From Syntrophomonas sp. DTU018 (lineage in GTDB: Bacteria > Bacillota > Syntrophomonadia > Syntrophomonadales > Syntrophomonadaceae): a stretch of 63,611 bases of DNA. This document shows, in pieces, positions 26,500-34,677 of the stretch. The notes below the pieces were generated by a model. That model was not told the origin of the DNA, ran no database searches, and worked only from the letters and a program-made list of their open reading frames with translations. Within the stretch, counting starts at the first letter, position 1. Every line of letters begins with the position of its first letter. The position numbers were made by a program, and so were the translations under genes. The stretch lies in NCBI GenBank assembly GCA_001513155.1, contig LFSR01000007.1, positions 1 to 63,611 on the forward strand, in the 5' to 3' direction.

Positions 26500-26578
26500 G
26501 CAGGGGGGGACATACACATAGGGGTGTATTACCAAAACTGTAGGGGGCTGGTCGGCGATTAGGGCCCCCTCTTTTTTT
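26500..26578 (+). ncRNA. Candidate sigma-54-dependent small RNA (~80 nt)
   Basis: The predicted transcript runs from about 12 bases after the -12 element to a strong terminator. Its 5' part has a small hairpin, ATACAC/GTGTAT with loop ATAGGG, then an unpaired ACCAAAACTGT stretch, then the terminator stem. A GTG-initiated 12-codon frame (26524-26562) is present, but it runs into the terminator stem and its ribosome-like purine run is 14 bases away, so RNA function is favoured. The start point is inferred from the promoter match only. Confidence 0.55.
26542..26578 (+). terminator. Terminator of the short sigma-54 transcript
   Basis: AGGGGGC pairs with GCCCCCT and is followed by CTTTTTTT. The T run is only on the plus strand, so it belongs to this transcript and not to degV, whose stop codon it touches. 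Confidence 0.9.
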
Positions 26579-27423
26579 TATATGTTAACCATTAAGCCGC
26601 CTTCACCAGCGTAAGTCCCGATGGTAGCGCTCATATCACTTATCCACAGGGTACCCGGATTATACCGTTCCGTAATCAGTTGGGCCAGCTGGCGGGCATC
26701 GGACAGGCAATGAACGTGAGTGATCCCCACTATACGGTTTTCCCAATCGGAACCAATCTTCTCTCCCAGTATTTCCACCATCCGTTTGATGGCTTTGCCG
26801 CGCCCGCGAACTTTCTCAAACAGTTCCGGTTTACCATTGTCATTATTGCCCAGGAATATAGGCTTAATATGCAGCAGATCTCCTGCCAGTCCTTCTATTT
26901 TTCTTAATCTGCCCCCCTTAACCACATTTTCCAGGGTATTAAGGGTGAAAATAGTAAGCTTGGATTTTAAAATGCTTTCCAGCCTTTTGACTATTTCATC
27001 CATGCTCAACCCAGCTGCCGCCATCTGAGCAGCTCGAACCGCAATAATGCCGGTTCCCAAGGAGGCAGATAGAGTATCAAATACTCTTACCTTGGTGTTA
27101 CCCAGCATTCTCCGGGCCATCTGAGCAATCTCGTAAGTACTGCTTAGGCCGGAAGACAGGCTGATAAACAACACTTCTCCTGCTTCCCGCAGTCCTTTCT
27201 CAAAGTGTTCTATAAACGTGCTGGGGTCAGGAGCAGAGGTTTTGGGCAGGGTTTTAGATGCTGCCATTTTCTTGACAAAAAGCTCCGGGGACAATTCCCA
27301 ACGATCCAGATAAGTCTCTCCATTGGCAAAAGTTACTCTCAGGGGAATTATTTCAATCTGATACTGGTCCAGAATCTCATCAGGAAGATCACAGGAAGTA
27401 TCAGTCAAAATTTTGATTGCCAT
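26578..27423 (-). CDS. DegV family fatty-acid-binding protein
   Basis: A 281-aa DegV/FakB-like protein. Members bind a single fatty acid and in many Firmicutes present it to the kinase FakA. Typical parts are the N-terminal KILTDTSCDLPDEIL, the segment PKTSAPDPSTF, FISLSSGLSSTYE and the C-terminal IGTYAGEGGLMVNI. Length is normal. It is monocistronic and convergent with the short sigma-54 transcript. Ligand specificity and whether a FakA kinase exists elsewhere cannot be told from the window. Confidence 0.92.
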   Translation of the reverse strand: MAIKILTDTSCDLPDEILDQYQIEIIPLRVTFANGETYLDRWELSPELFVKKMAASKTLPKTSAPDPSTFIEHFEKGLREAGEVLFISLSSGLSSTYEIAQMARRMLGNTKVRVFDTLSASLGTGIIAVRAAQMAAAGLSMDEIVKRLESILKSKLTIFTLNTLENVVKGGRLRKIEGLAGDLLHIKPIFLGNNDNGKPELFEKVRGRGKAIKRMVEILGEKIGSDWENRIVGITHVHCLSDARQLAQLITERYNPGTLWISDMSATIGTYAGEGGLMVNI

Positions 27424-27486
27424 AAATCTGCCTCCTTAATCATGCGTTACTGCCTGCTGGGGCATTTCTGGGAAAACAACTGCGCT

Positions 27487-27575
27487 GTGTCTTTGCGAGG
27501 AGCGAAGGGACGTGGCGATCTATTTTCGCAGCCTGCGAGCCTCTTTTGAGATCGCTTCGCTGCCCTCGCAATTAT
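27487..27575. repeat. REP-like ~95-bp palindromic element, copy 4
   Basis: Bounded by TGTCTTTGCGAGGAGCG and CTGCCCTCGCAATTA. It is immediately followed by the shared flanking module (27570-27614) leading into copy 5. Confidence 0.7.
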
Positions 27576-27614
27576 CACCTGAATAACAGGCCACGATAAA
27601 TGAAAACTTAAGCC

Positions 27615-27707
27615 TGTCATCGCGAGGAGCGCAGCGACGTGGCGATCTGTTAACTCACACCGTTAGTTGCCATAGAGATTGCCACGCGCTACGCGCTCGC
27701 AATGACA
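27615..27707. repeat. REP-like ~95-bp palindromic element, copy 5
   Basis: Bounded by TGTCATCGCGAGGAGCG and CGCTCGCAATGACA. Its interior (GATCTGTTAACTCACACCG onward) is virtually identical to the copy at 31343, suggesting recent duplication. The region 27424-27896 holds two copies and flanking modules, with no gene. Confidence 0.78.
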
Positions 27708-27896
27708 ATGGGGAGCTATTATCCCAGCCATGACATACTAGGGAAGCCGTTTTCACAGCAATGACACAAAAGGTGACTTTTCATTTATGGTGCCCTGCGC
27801 CGCAGGTGATAATTGCTTTCATAACAGCCCGCGCCAAAGCAGCGTGGGCCATGACAGGCTCATGATTTACATGTATCGTGACCTGTTCCCGGGTTT

Positions 27897-28307
27897 TTAC
27901 TGCGATCTTCTGTGAGGAACTATGTACACCTCGTCACCCCGAAAGTCAAAATAATCGCTGAGTTTCCAGTAAATACCCCGGCTGAGGCGGGTATCAGCCG
28001 GCCATCGATAGCTTATGTAGGGCACATCTCCTTTGAAATACACGCGGGTTTCCTCTTTTATCTCGTATTCCTGCAGGTCATGAAATACCAGCTTTATGGT
28101 ACCGTCTTCGGTTTCCTGTATGCCGGTGGCGTAAAAAGGTACATCCTCTACATCAATATCGGTGGTTTCATTGCCTAATACTATCCTGTAGGTGCCATCT
28201 TCTTTCCGGTCTATATTAACCGCCAGCAGATGAACGATATTGCGGCGGAACATCTCCGCATTTTTATAATACCATTTGCCATCCCTGCGAATTACTATGT
28301 CATTCAA
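27897..28307 (-). CDS. DUF1285-like small protein
   Basis: A 136-aa all-beta-looking protein. The N-terminal IRRDGKWYYKNAEMFRRNIVHLLA and the following DGTYRIVLGNETTDIDVEDVPF resemble the DUF1285 family, whose members have the same DGxWYY and VEVEDAPF blocks. Translation is placed at a TTG with AGGAGG nine bases upstream. It stands alone downstream of the large fusion gene, separated by a terminator. Family resemblance is from memory of motifs, function unknown. Confidence 0.7.
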   Translation of the reverse strand: MNDIVIRRDGKWYYKNAEMFRRNIVHLLAVNIDRKEDGTYRIVLGNETTDIDVEDVPFYATGIQETEDGTIKLVFHDLQEYEIKEETRVYFKGDVPYISYRWPADTRLSRGIYWKLSDYFDFRGDEVYIVPHRRSQ

Positions 28308-28403
28308 TGCGACTAACCTCCTTTCCTGTTCTCGTGCTCTTTATTTGTCTTCTATTGTATTAAGGTTTTTCAGCCAGGGCAAATTTTCCTGCCCAGCTAT
28401 CAA

Positions 28404-28439
28404 CAAAAGAGGCCAGGTCCGCTGCTCAGACCTGGCCTT
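28404..28439 (-). terminator. Terminator after the aminotransferase-reductase fusion gene
   Basis: AAGGCCAGGTC pairs with GACCTGGCCT on the minus strand and is followed by CTTTTG. It begins about 27 bases past the stop. Confidence 0.85.
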
Positions 28440-28465
28440 ACTGCCTGAATCGCTGATTTTTACCC

Positions 28466-31141
28466 TTACATATTCTGGGCTTGTTTTAACTGGCGGGAGC
28501 GGTTATAGATCTGTTCTATATCCTCATGGGTAATCTCTCGTCCATTCATCACCAGTCCCGCCAGGCTAAATCCGTGTTTTTCCCCTAAGCTGCGCAAGTA
28601 AGCCACTGTTTCCAGGGGCAGTTTGGTACCGATGCTGAAATGCTGGTAGTCTCCTTCCAAAGCCAACAGCACCGTTTCCGCCAGGCAAGCCAGGCTGACT
28701 CCTTCCCGGTAACCAAAATTAGGGCCAAAAGATATGTTGTCCGGATATTGTACCAGTCCGCCTTCCAGGACCAGTACATCATCCCGCATCTGGTAAACTT
28801 CCGGAGAAACATCGGCCGGCCGGGCCACATCACAGACCACGCAACCGGGACGTAAATGCCGGGAGAAGATCAAATAATCCGGAGCGTTACTGGCTGCCAC
28901 AATCAGATCACAGAGAGGCAAGGATTCATCCAGGCTGAGGCTGGTGGTAACCGGTACCTGCAAGTTTAAGTGCTCGGTAGTTTTCTGCAACCAGTCGGGA
29001 GTTAAATTGCCCTCCTGATAAGCCTTTATCAGTTGCTGGGATACCGGATCATGGCGATTGGCCAGATTGTCCAGGACATCTTTCAGCCAACCTGCCAGCC
29101 CGCTTTCTTCCCCTTTCTCCAATCTCTCTTTAGCATATGCCAACAGATCACTCTGCAAGGAGCGCAAACGGTTGCGGCTGCTGGTAGGATGCTGGGGATT
29201 GCCCAACAGCACTATGTTGGTCACCTGTTCGGAAAGCATCAGAGCACAAGCCCGGCCTATGGATCCGGTAGCACCTACTACCGCCCCTTGAGCCTGAGCA
29301 ACATCAATGTGCATTTTCTCTGCTCCCAGGTACAGGGCTTCCATGGCCATGAGGACGGTAAAGCTGTTGCCGCTGGTAATGGCTACATCCCGGTCGGTCA
29401 CAGAACGCCCGCCCCGGGTGACTACCGAGGTCAAAGCCCCCAGGCCTACTATCCCGGCCCCCAGGTCACGCCCCATGTCTACCGCCTCTCCTATGACTTT
29501 GACCACTTCTTCCCGGGGCAGGGACATGATCTGCCGGGCTCCATAGGGTACTCCGATCAGCCAGCCTTCAGCGATATCTCCATTACGGGAACGAATAGCC
29601 GGCATATGGCAGACCATCCCCGCTTCCCCTGTCTGGCACTGCCACTCCAGAAGCTGGTTCAGTTCATCCCTGTTATAGCTTACAAAGGAAGGATTGTTGG
29701 CAATAACGTCTTCCGGGCCAGGGTAATGGATTATAAAAGCAAACTTTTGGGTGGGTTTTTCCCCGGCTTCCAGAGAAGAAGCTTTGATTTTGCGGCTGGA
29801 AGACCGGTAATCAATTATATTTTTCGGCCGGGAATAGTCCCCGATCAGGAAGCGATACAACAGGGCATAATCCCGGCAGGATAAAATCCGGCAAACCATC
29901 TCCAGGGCATCCATAACCCGGTCAATTTCCTCTGTGGTAATCGTAAGGGTGGGCTGCAGCCGCAAGGTCATGGGATTGTTAAGGAAAGGAGCCAGGCGAA
30001 TCTGGCAGACATTCAGCAAAAATCCGGCAATCAAAGCAGTGAAGGCTCCCCGGTCACAGAGGTAAGCCATATTGAAGTCCCCGCAGTCATCCAGGTCATA
30101 GAACTCCATGCCTACCATTAAGCCTTTGCCGCGGACTTCCTTAATTATATCAGGGTAGGACTCTCCCAGACGACGGGCCCGTTCCAGCAAATACTCACCT
30201 TTGGCAGCAACTTCCCGGATGAGTTGCTGGTCATCTTTCAGCAGTTCATCCAGCATCGCACAGCCTACCGCACAGGAAAGCTGGTTGTTGGCAAAGGTGG
30301 AACTGTGCAGGGAACCAAAATCATCGTTATAAACCCGGGGCGAACTTATACATACCCCTATGGGAATAAGTCCTCCTCCCAGAGCTTTGGCCAGCAGCAG
30401 CACATCTGGTTCTATACCTTCATGCTCACAGGCAAACATTTTGCCGGTACGGCCTAATCCTGTCTGTATCTCATCCACGATAAAGACTACTCCATGCTGC
30501 CGGCATAGGTCCTGTACCTCCCGCAGATATCCCGGGCGGGCAGGCACTATTCCTCCTTCTCCCTGCACCGGTTCTACGATAAAAGCAGCTATATCGGAAT
30601 TATTCTCCAAAATTTCCGCCAAAGCAGCGGAATCATTGTAAGGAATACGCATAAAACCGGGTACGGGTGCTCCAAAGGGGGTTTGATAGACCTCCCTTCC
30701 CGTAGCCGACAATGCACCCAGGGTCTTGCCATGGAAACTGCGTTCAGTAGATACAATGGTCATCTTCCCGGTGGCAGACCGAGCCAGCTTAATAGCCGCC
30801 TCCACCGCTTCCGCTCCGCTCTGGCAAAAAGTGCAGTAGCATAGATCTCCCGGGGTAATTTCCGCCAGTTTGTTGGCCAGGCGCAGGGCTTCACCGGGTA
30901 AAGAGGGCTGCACCAAACTAGGGATCTGCCGGGTTCTTACCCGGTCCAGAGCCTGCCAGATCACCTCAGGGTTATAACCAAAAGGAACCGCTCCATACTG
31001 GGCAATAAAGTCCAGGTAACGATTGCCTTTTTCGTCAAATAGATAACTGCCTTGGCCCGCTACATAGTCTTTGTCCAGGTGAAAAGTCTGCAAGAGTTTG
31101 GCCAGGGTTGGATTTAACAGATCTTTACGCAATGTAGTCAT
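28466..31141 (-). CDS. Class III aminotransferase fused to an acyl-ACP-reductase-like dehydrogenase
   Basis: An 891-aa two-domain protein. Residues about 1-420 are a class III PLP aminotransferase: CQSGAEAVEAAIKLAR, RSFHGKTLGALSATG, the PLP Asp in VFIVDEIQTGLGRTG and the PLP lysine in LLAKALGGGLIPIG. Residues about 470-870 resemble the cyanobacterial long-chain acyl-ACP reductase family: GLGALTSVVTRGGRSVTDRD, ITSGNSFTV, the nucleotide motif GAVVGATGSIGRACALM and a C-terminal RDDVLVLEGGLVQYPD...ACLAETVLLALEGDYQ. A thioester-to-aldehyde-to-amine sequence is an attractive inference, not shown. AGGAGG precedes the ATG. Monocistronic. Confidence 0.83.
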   Translation of the reverse strand: MTTLRKDLLNPTLAKLLQTFHLDKDYVAGQGSYLFDEKGNRYLDFIAQYGAVPFGYNPEVIWQALDRVRTRQIPSLVQPSLPGEALRLANKLAEITPGDLCYCTFCQSGAEAVEAAIKLARSATGKMTIVSTERSFHGKTLGALSATGREVYQTPFGAPVPGFMRIPYNDSAALAEILENNSDIAAFIVEPVQGEGGIVPARPGYLREVQDLCRQHGVVFIVDEIQTGLGRTGKMFACEHEGIEPDVLLLAKALGGGLIPIGVCISSPRVYNDDFGSLHSSTFANNQLSCAVGCAMLDELLKDDQQLIREVAAKGEYLLERARRLGESYPDIIKEVRGKGLMVGMEFYDLDDCGDFNMAYLCDRGAFTALIAGFLLNVCQIRLAPFLNNPMTLRLQPTLTITTEEIDRVMDALEMVCRILSCRDYALLYRFLIGDYSRPKNIIDYRSSSRKIKASSLEAGEKPTQKFAFIIHYPGPEDVIANNPSFVSYNRDELNQLLEWQCQTGEAGMVCHMPAIRSRNGDIAEGWLIGVPYGARQIMSLPREEVVKVIGEAVDMGRDLGAGIVGLGALTSVVTRGGRSVTDRDVAITSGNSFTVLMAMEALYLGAEKMHIDVAQAQGAVVGATGSIGRACALMLSEQVTNIVLLGNPQHPTSSRNRLRSLQSDLLAYAKERLEKGEESGLAGWLKDVLDNLANRHDPVSQQLIKAYQEGNLTPDWLQKTTEHLNLQVPVTTSLSLDESLPLCDLIVAASNAPDYLIFSRHLRPGCVVCDVARPADVSPEVYQMRDDVLVLEGGLVQYPDNISFGPNFGYREGVSLACLAETVLLALEGDYQHFSIGTKLPLETVAYLRSLGEKHGFSLAGLVMNGREITHEDIEQIYNRSRQLKQAQNM

Positions 31142-31342
31142 TTATATCCTCCTTGTTGTGCACATGTTTGTGCAACGTCCCAAGCTATAAACATTGTATA
31201 GATAATTGCCTGCTTGTCAATGCAGCATACCCCGTTTGCATAATAAAATTCTCAGCTTCTGAGCAATTGTCACCTGGTACGCAGACCACGATGAATGAAA
31301 AGTCACCATTTGTGTCATTGCTGTGAAAATGGCTTCCTTTTA

Positions 31343-31437
31343 TGTCATCACGAGGAGCGAAGCGACGTGGTGATCTGTTAACTCACACCGTTAGTTGCCA
31401 TAGAGATTGCCACGCGCTACGCGCTCGCAATGACACA
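31343..31437. repeat. REP-like ~95-bp palindromic element, copy 6
   Basis: Bounded by TGTCATCACGAGGAGCG and CGCTCGCAATGACACA. It shares about 75 near-identical bases with copy 5 at 27615. Confidence 0.78.
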
Positions 31438-31531
31438 ATTGGGAGCTATTTTCACAGCAATGACAATTAAGAATTCCTTTCATAGCGATGACAGGCTTAA
31501 GTTTTCGTTTATCGTGGCCAGTTCTGCTGGT

Positions 31532-31623
31532 GATAATTGCGAGCCCAGCGAAGCAATCTCAAACGAAGCATACAGGCTGTAAAAAAGATAGCGCCACGTC
31601 GCTTCGCTCCTCGCGATGACACG
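31532..31623. repeat. REP-like ~95-bp palindromic element, copy 7
   Basis: Inverted relative to copy 6: ATTGCGAGCCCAGCG at the left, CGCTCCTCGCGATGACAC at the right. The region between copies 6 and 7 (31463-31531) is the flanking module, inverted relative to that at 1745-1811. The whole spacer 31142-31697 is repeat mosaic without a gene. Confidence 0.75.
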
Positions 31624-31697
31624 AAAGGAAGCTTTTTCCCCAGCAATGAGCAGGTATACATAGTTATAACCCACCCGGGAAAAACTAGGATAATACC

Positions 31698-31874
31698 ATG
31701 GGCATAATGGATGAAGGAGGTGCTCAGGGATTGGCGGACAATGAACTGAAAACGCAAGATGGTTATGATATCGGTACCTTTCACTTCTTAAAGACAGGCT
31801 GGTGGATATTCCACGTTATTGTGATTGCCCTCGTCTTTTATCTGGGCTACTTATTCGGCGACAGTATTTTTTAG
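31698..31874 (+). CDS. Small single-span membrane protein
   Basis: A short frame of 58 codons ending in a clear transmembrane segment, WWIFHVIVIALVFYLGYLF, followed by GDSIF and a stop. If translation begins at the ATG at 31698 a weak CTAGGA lies upstream; alternatively AAGGAGG at 31714-31720 points to a TTG at 31731, giving a 47-residue protein MADNELKTQDG.... The frame is followed at once by a hairpin terminator, which supports a real transcript. Function unknown; it lies convergent to floxA. Confidence 0.6.
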   Translation: MGIMDEGGAQGLADNELKTQDGYDIGTFHFLKTGWWIFHVIVIALVFYLGYLFGDSIF

Positions 31875-31882
31875 AAATTTAT

Positions 31883-31916
31883 AAGGGGCCCCGCAGGTGA
31901 GCCCCTTAATATTTTT
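31883..31916 (+). terminator. Terminator between the small membrane protein and floxA
   Basis: AAGGGGC pairs with GCCCCTT and is followed by AATATTTTT on the plus strand. On the other strand only ATAAATTTCT follows, so it may work weakly for the flox operon as well. Confidence 0.8.
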
Positions 31917-32751
31917 ACCATTCCGGCGGTAATTGTTTCAGTTGGGCCAGGTTAAACACCGGTCCATCCAAACATATATACTCATGGCCGATATTGCAGC
32001 GGCCGCATTTGCCAATACCGCATTTCATCCGCATTTCCAGAGTGGTTATTACCTGTTCATCATTAAAGCCCATCTTTTCCAATGACTGCAAGCAGAACTT
32101 TATCATAATGGGCGGACCGCAAATTACAGCTATAGTACCCTCGGGATTGGGCTTGAGTTCCTCCAGGTAAGCCGGAACAAACCCCACATGACCGTCCCAT
32201 CCTTCTTCCGGGTTATCTATAGTCACATACACCTGGGTGTCCTTTTCCTTCGGCCATTTATCAAACAACTCATCCTTGAAGCACAAGTCTGCCGACGTGC
32301 GGCTTCCGTATAGGATAGTTATTTTGCCATAGTCCTCCCGGTGCTTGAAGCAATACTTGATAAATGAACGTAAGGGTGCCAGCCCTATACCGCCGCCGAT
32401 AAACAGCATATCCTTGCCCTTGCAGGCTTCTACCGGGAAGCCATTGCCGTAAGGGCCGCGCACACCCAGCTTCTGGCCTACTTCAATCCGGTGAAGTTCA
32501 TCGGTCATTAACCCGACCCGTTTGATAGCAAATTCCAAATGATCATTCTCTTCCTGCCAGGAAACTGAAAACATAGCTTCCCCCACGGGAACCAGAGAAA
32601 CCATGGCCAGCTGTCCCGGCATAACATTGAATGGTACACCGCCATCTACACAGCGGACGTAAAAATTCTTTACGTCAGGGGTCTCATCAATGATTTTTAC
32701 AACTTCGACGATTCCCGGTACCAGTGGGTTTTGAGTATTGCTGCTATGCAC
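31915..32751 (-). CDS. floxA: FloxA-like FAD/NAD(P)H oxidoreductase subunit
   Basis: A 278-aa ferredoxin-NAD(P) reductase-type flavoprotein of the sulfhydrogenase-gamma/sulfite-reductase-B group. It would bind NADH and pass electrons through flavin into the Flox/Hdr complex. FAD site: MPGQLAMVSLVPVGEAMFS; NAD site: LFIGGGIGLAPLRSFI; a C-terminal [2Fe-2S] site with four Cys in RMKCGIGKCGRCNIGHEYICLDGP. It overlaps the floxB stop by 8 bp and is the last gene of the operon. Confidence 0.88.
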   Translation of the reverse strand: MHSSNTQNPLVPGIVEVVKIIDETPDVKNFYVRCVDGGVPFNVMPGQLAMVSLVPVGEAMFSVSWQEENDHLEFAIKRVGLMTDELHRIEVGQKLGVRGPYGNGFPVEACKGKDMLFIGGGIGLAPLRSFIKYCFKHREDYGKITILYGSRTSADLCFKDELFDKWPKEKDTQVYVTIDNPEEGWDGHVGFVPAYLEELKPNPEGTIAVICGPPIMIKFCLQSLEKMGFNDEQVITTLEMRMKCGIGKCGRCNIGHEYICLDGPVFNLAQLKQLPPEW

Positions 32752-33760
32752 CGGTTTTCGCCTCCTTTACCGTATCAATTATCTTGATAATGTTTACCCC
32801 GCCTGGGCAGACTACTACGCAGCGCCCGCATCCCGTGCATAGAGGCTGGCCGTACCGTTCCGTAAAGAACTGGAGTTTATGCAGGAAGCGGTTGCGGAAC
32901 CTTTCCTTAGCTGCTTCCCGGGGATTATGGCCTCCGGCCATCTGGGTGTATTCTCGGTACATGCAGGAATCCCAGCAACGGAAGCGATAACCTTCCTCAC
33001 CCCAGGTTTTTACCTGGATGTCAAAACAGTAACAGGTGGGACACAGATAAGTGCATATCCCGCAAGTCTGGCAGGGTTCCGAATATTTTTCCCACATGGG
33101 ATCATCAAACATGTCCTTAAGCTTTTCCGCTACTCCTTCGTAATCCACTTTACGCAGGAACCGCTTCAAGGGGAACAGTTCCACTTCTTCCTCTTCCAAT
33201 AAGTCTTCAATCTGTTTGGTTACTGCTTGCCCTTTTTCCGTTTTAACATCCCAAACATAGCCCACTTCTACTTCCCGCATAATAATGTCCGCTGCTTCCG
33301 GATCAGTAGGATTTACTCCCATGGAGGCACAGAAGCAGTTGGTTCCGGGATTATAGCAAGCATTGGCTATTATGGTGATTTTATCCCGCCGCGCTTTATA
33401 GAACTCGTCTACATAGCCTTTGGTAAGAAATACAGCGTCCAAATGTTCAATACCCCTCACATCACAGGAACGAATGCCCATGATGATCTTGGGAGTTATC
33501 TCCTGAGCTTCCGCATCTATTATTACATCCTGTCCTTCCTGGCGGAAACGGTACATCATTTCTGTCTGAGGCAGAATCACATGCTTAGGAGACTGATAAA
33601 CATTTAAAATATCGAACATAAGGTCGTCATAACCTTCATCGTAGGTATTCCATGAGTAGAAACCGGTCTGCTGTCCCCGCAGCATGGGTACGTATACCTC
33701 GGCTTGCTGAGCCAGACGGTCCAGAACCTGTTCTATTTTGCCAAACTTAAGCACCTTCAT
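32744..33760 (-). CDS. floxB: FloxB-like 4Fe-4S subunit (sulfite-reductase-A type)
   Basis: A 338-aa iron-sulfur protein. Two ferredoxin-type clusters are predicted from CQTCGICTYLCPTCYCF (about residues 230-246) and CTGCGRCVVVCPG (about 310-322). The upstream region with IMGIRSCDVRGIEHLD and the Cys-bearing NACYNPGTNCFCASMG is common to the anaerobic sulfite reductase A / hydrogenase beta-like family. It should carry electrons between FloxA and the Hdr part of the complex. Position between floxC and floxA supports the name. Confidence 0.87.
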   Translation of the reverse strand: MKVLKFGKIEQVLDRLAQQAEVYVPMLRGQQTGFYSWNTYDEGYDDLMFDILNVYQSPKHVILPQTEMMYRFRQEGQDVIIDAEAQEITPKIIMGIRSCDVRGIEHLDAVFLTKGYVDEFYKARRDKITIIANACYNPGTNCFCASMGVNPTDPEAADIIMREVEVGYVWDVKTEKGQAVTKQIEDLLEEEEVELFPLKRFLRKVDYEGVAEKLKDMFDDPMWEKYSEPCQTCGICTYLCPTCYCFDIQVKTWGEEGYRFRCWDSCMYREYTQMAGGHNPREAAKERFRNRFLHKLQFFTERYGQPLCTGCGRCVVVCPGGVNIIKIIDTVKEAKTGA

Positions 33761-33771
33761 AATCTCACCCC

Positions 33772-34677
33772 TTACAGGAAATCATCCGGATCATTTTCTC
33801 GGTAAACGCTTAGCGGCGGTTTTCTTCCCTCAACGTATTCCATGCCCGCTTCATAAGGACCAAAGAATTCATTTACATCTTTGATCAGCTTACGATTCAC
33901 CAGCATTAACGGGATATTAACCGGACACACCCGTTCACATTCGCCGCATTCAACACATCTTCCTGCCATATGGGAAGCACGCACCAGGTGATACATAAAG
34001 TTATCACTGATACTGGTTTCTCGTCCTACCCACTGGGGGCGGGTTTCATCAAAGATACAGGTCCGGCAGTTGCAGGCTACGCACGCCTGGCGGCAGGCGT
34101 AGCAGCGAATGCAAGTGGAGAACAGGCTTTCAAAGAACTTATAGCGTTCATCCGCTGACATCTGCTCGATTTCTGCAATGCGGGCAAAGCGGTCCTCTCC
34201 TCCCCGCGGAGTCTGTTCTTCTCCCAGGAGTTCATCATATATAACCGGATTGGGCTGGCGGCAGTCCAGGCACTTGGCAGCCAGACCATCCTCCGGCTTC
34301 TCCACCTTTTCAAAACCGGAGTGCTGCCGCATGGCTCGCAGCGGATCTTTCACTCCGTCGCAGGTAATTCCGATTATATATAAACGGTCCCTTGCAATCT
34401 GATTATCTTCCAGGAGTCTTACTATCCCCCGGGAATCGCACCCTTTGACCACAATGGCTATTTTCTCTTTACCATCCCGGTAACGCAGCAGGTAGTTGGA
34501 CAGGTTGTGGATGGAGTATTCGTCACAGACTATGCGACTGACTTCATCAACCGTCCGGGCAATAAAGGGGATAGTCTGATATTCCAGATCGCCTTTTTCC
34601 CAGGCCATAACCATATCTACTTGGCCATTTTCCAACAGCCTGGCGGCAATTTCCCTAATTTTTTCCGTATAGTTCAT
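33772..34677 (-). CDS. floxC: FloxC-like 4Fe-4S subunit
   Basis: A 301-aa iron-sulfur subunit. The N-terminal half has the GCDSRGIVRLLEDNQI block seen in coenzyme-F420-reductase-beta-like proteins. Cluster motifs are CIRCYACRQACVACNCRTC and the C-terminal CVECGECERVCPVNI. The ATG directly abuts the floxD stop codon with no spacer, so translation is probably coupled. Electron transfer role by analogy with the Desulfovibrio Hdr-Flox complex. Confidence 0.86.
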   Translation of the reverse strand: MNYTEKIREIAARLLENGQVDMVMAWEKGDLEYQTIPFIARTVDEVSRIVCDEYSIHNLSNYLLRYRDGKEKIAIVVKGCDSRGIVRLLEDNQIARDRLYIIGITCDGVKDPLRAMRQHSGFEKVEKPEDGLAAKCLDCRQPNPVIYDELLGEEQTPRGGEDRFARIAEIEQMSADERYKFFESLFSTCIRCYACRQACVACNCRTCIFDETRPQWVGRETSISDNFMYHLVRASHMAGRCVECGECERVCPVNIPLMLVNRKLIKDVNEFFGPYEAGMEYVEGRKPPLSVYRENDPDDFL

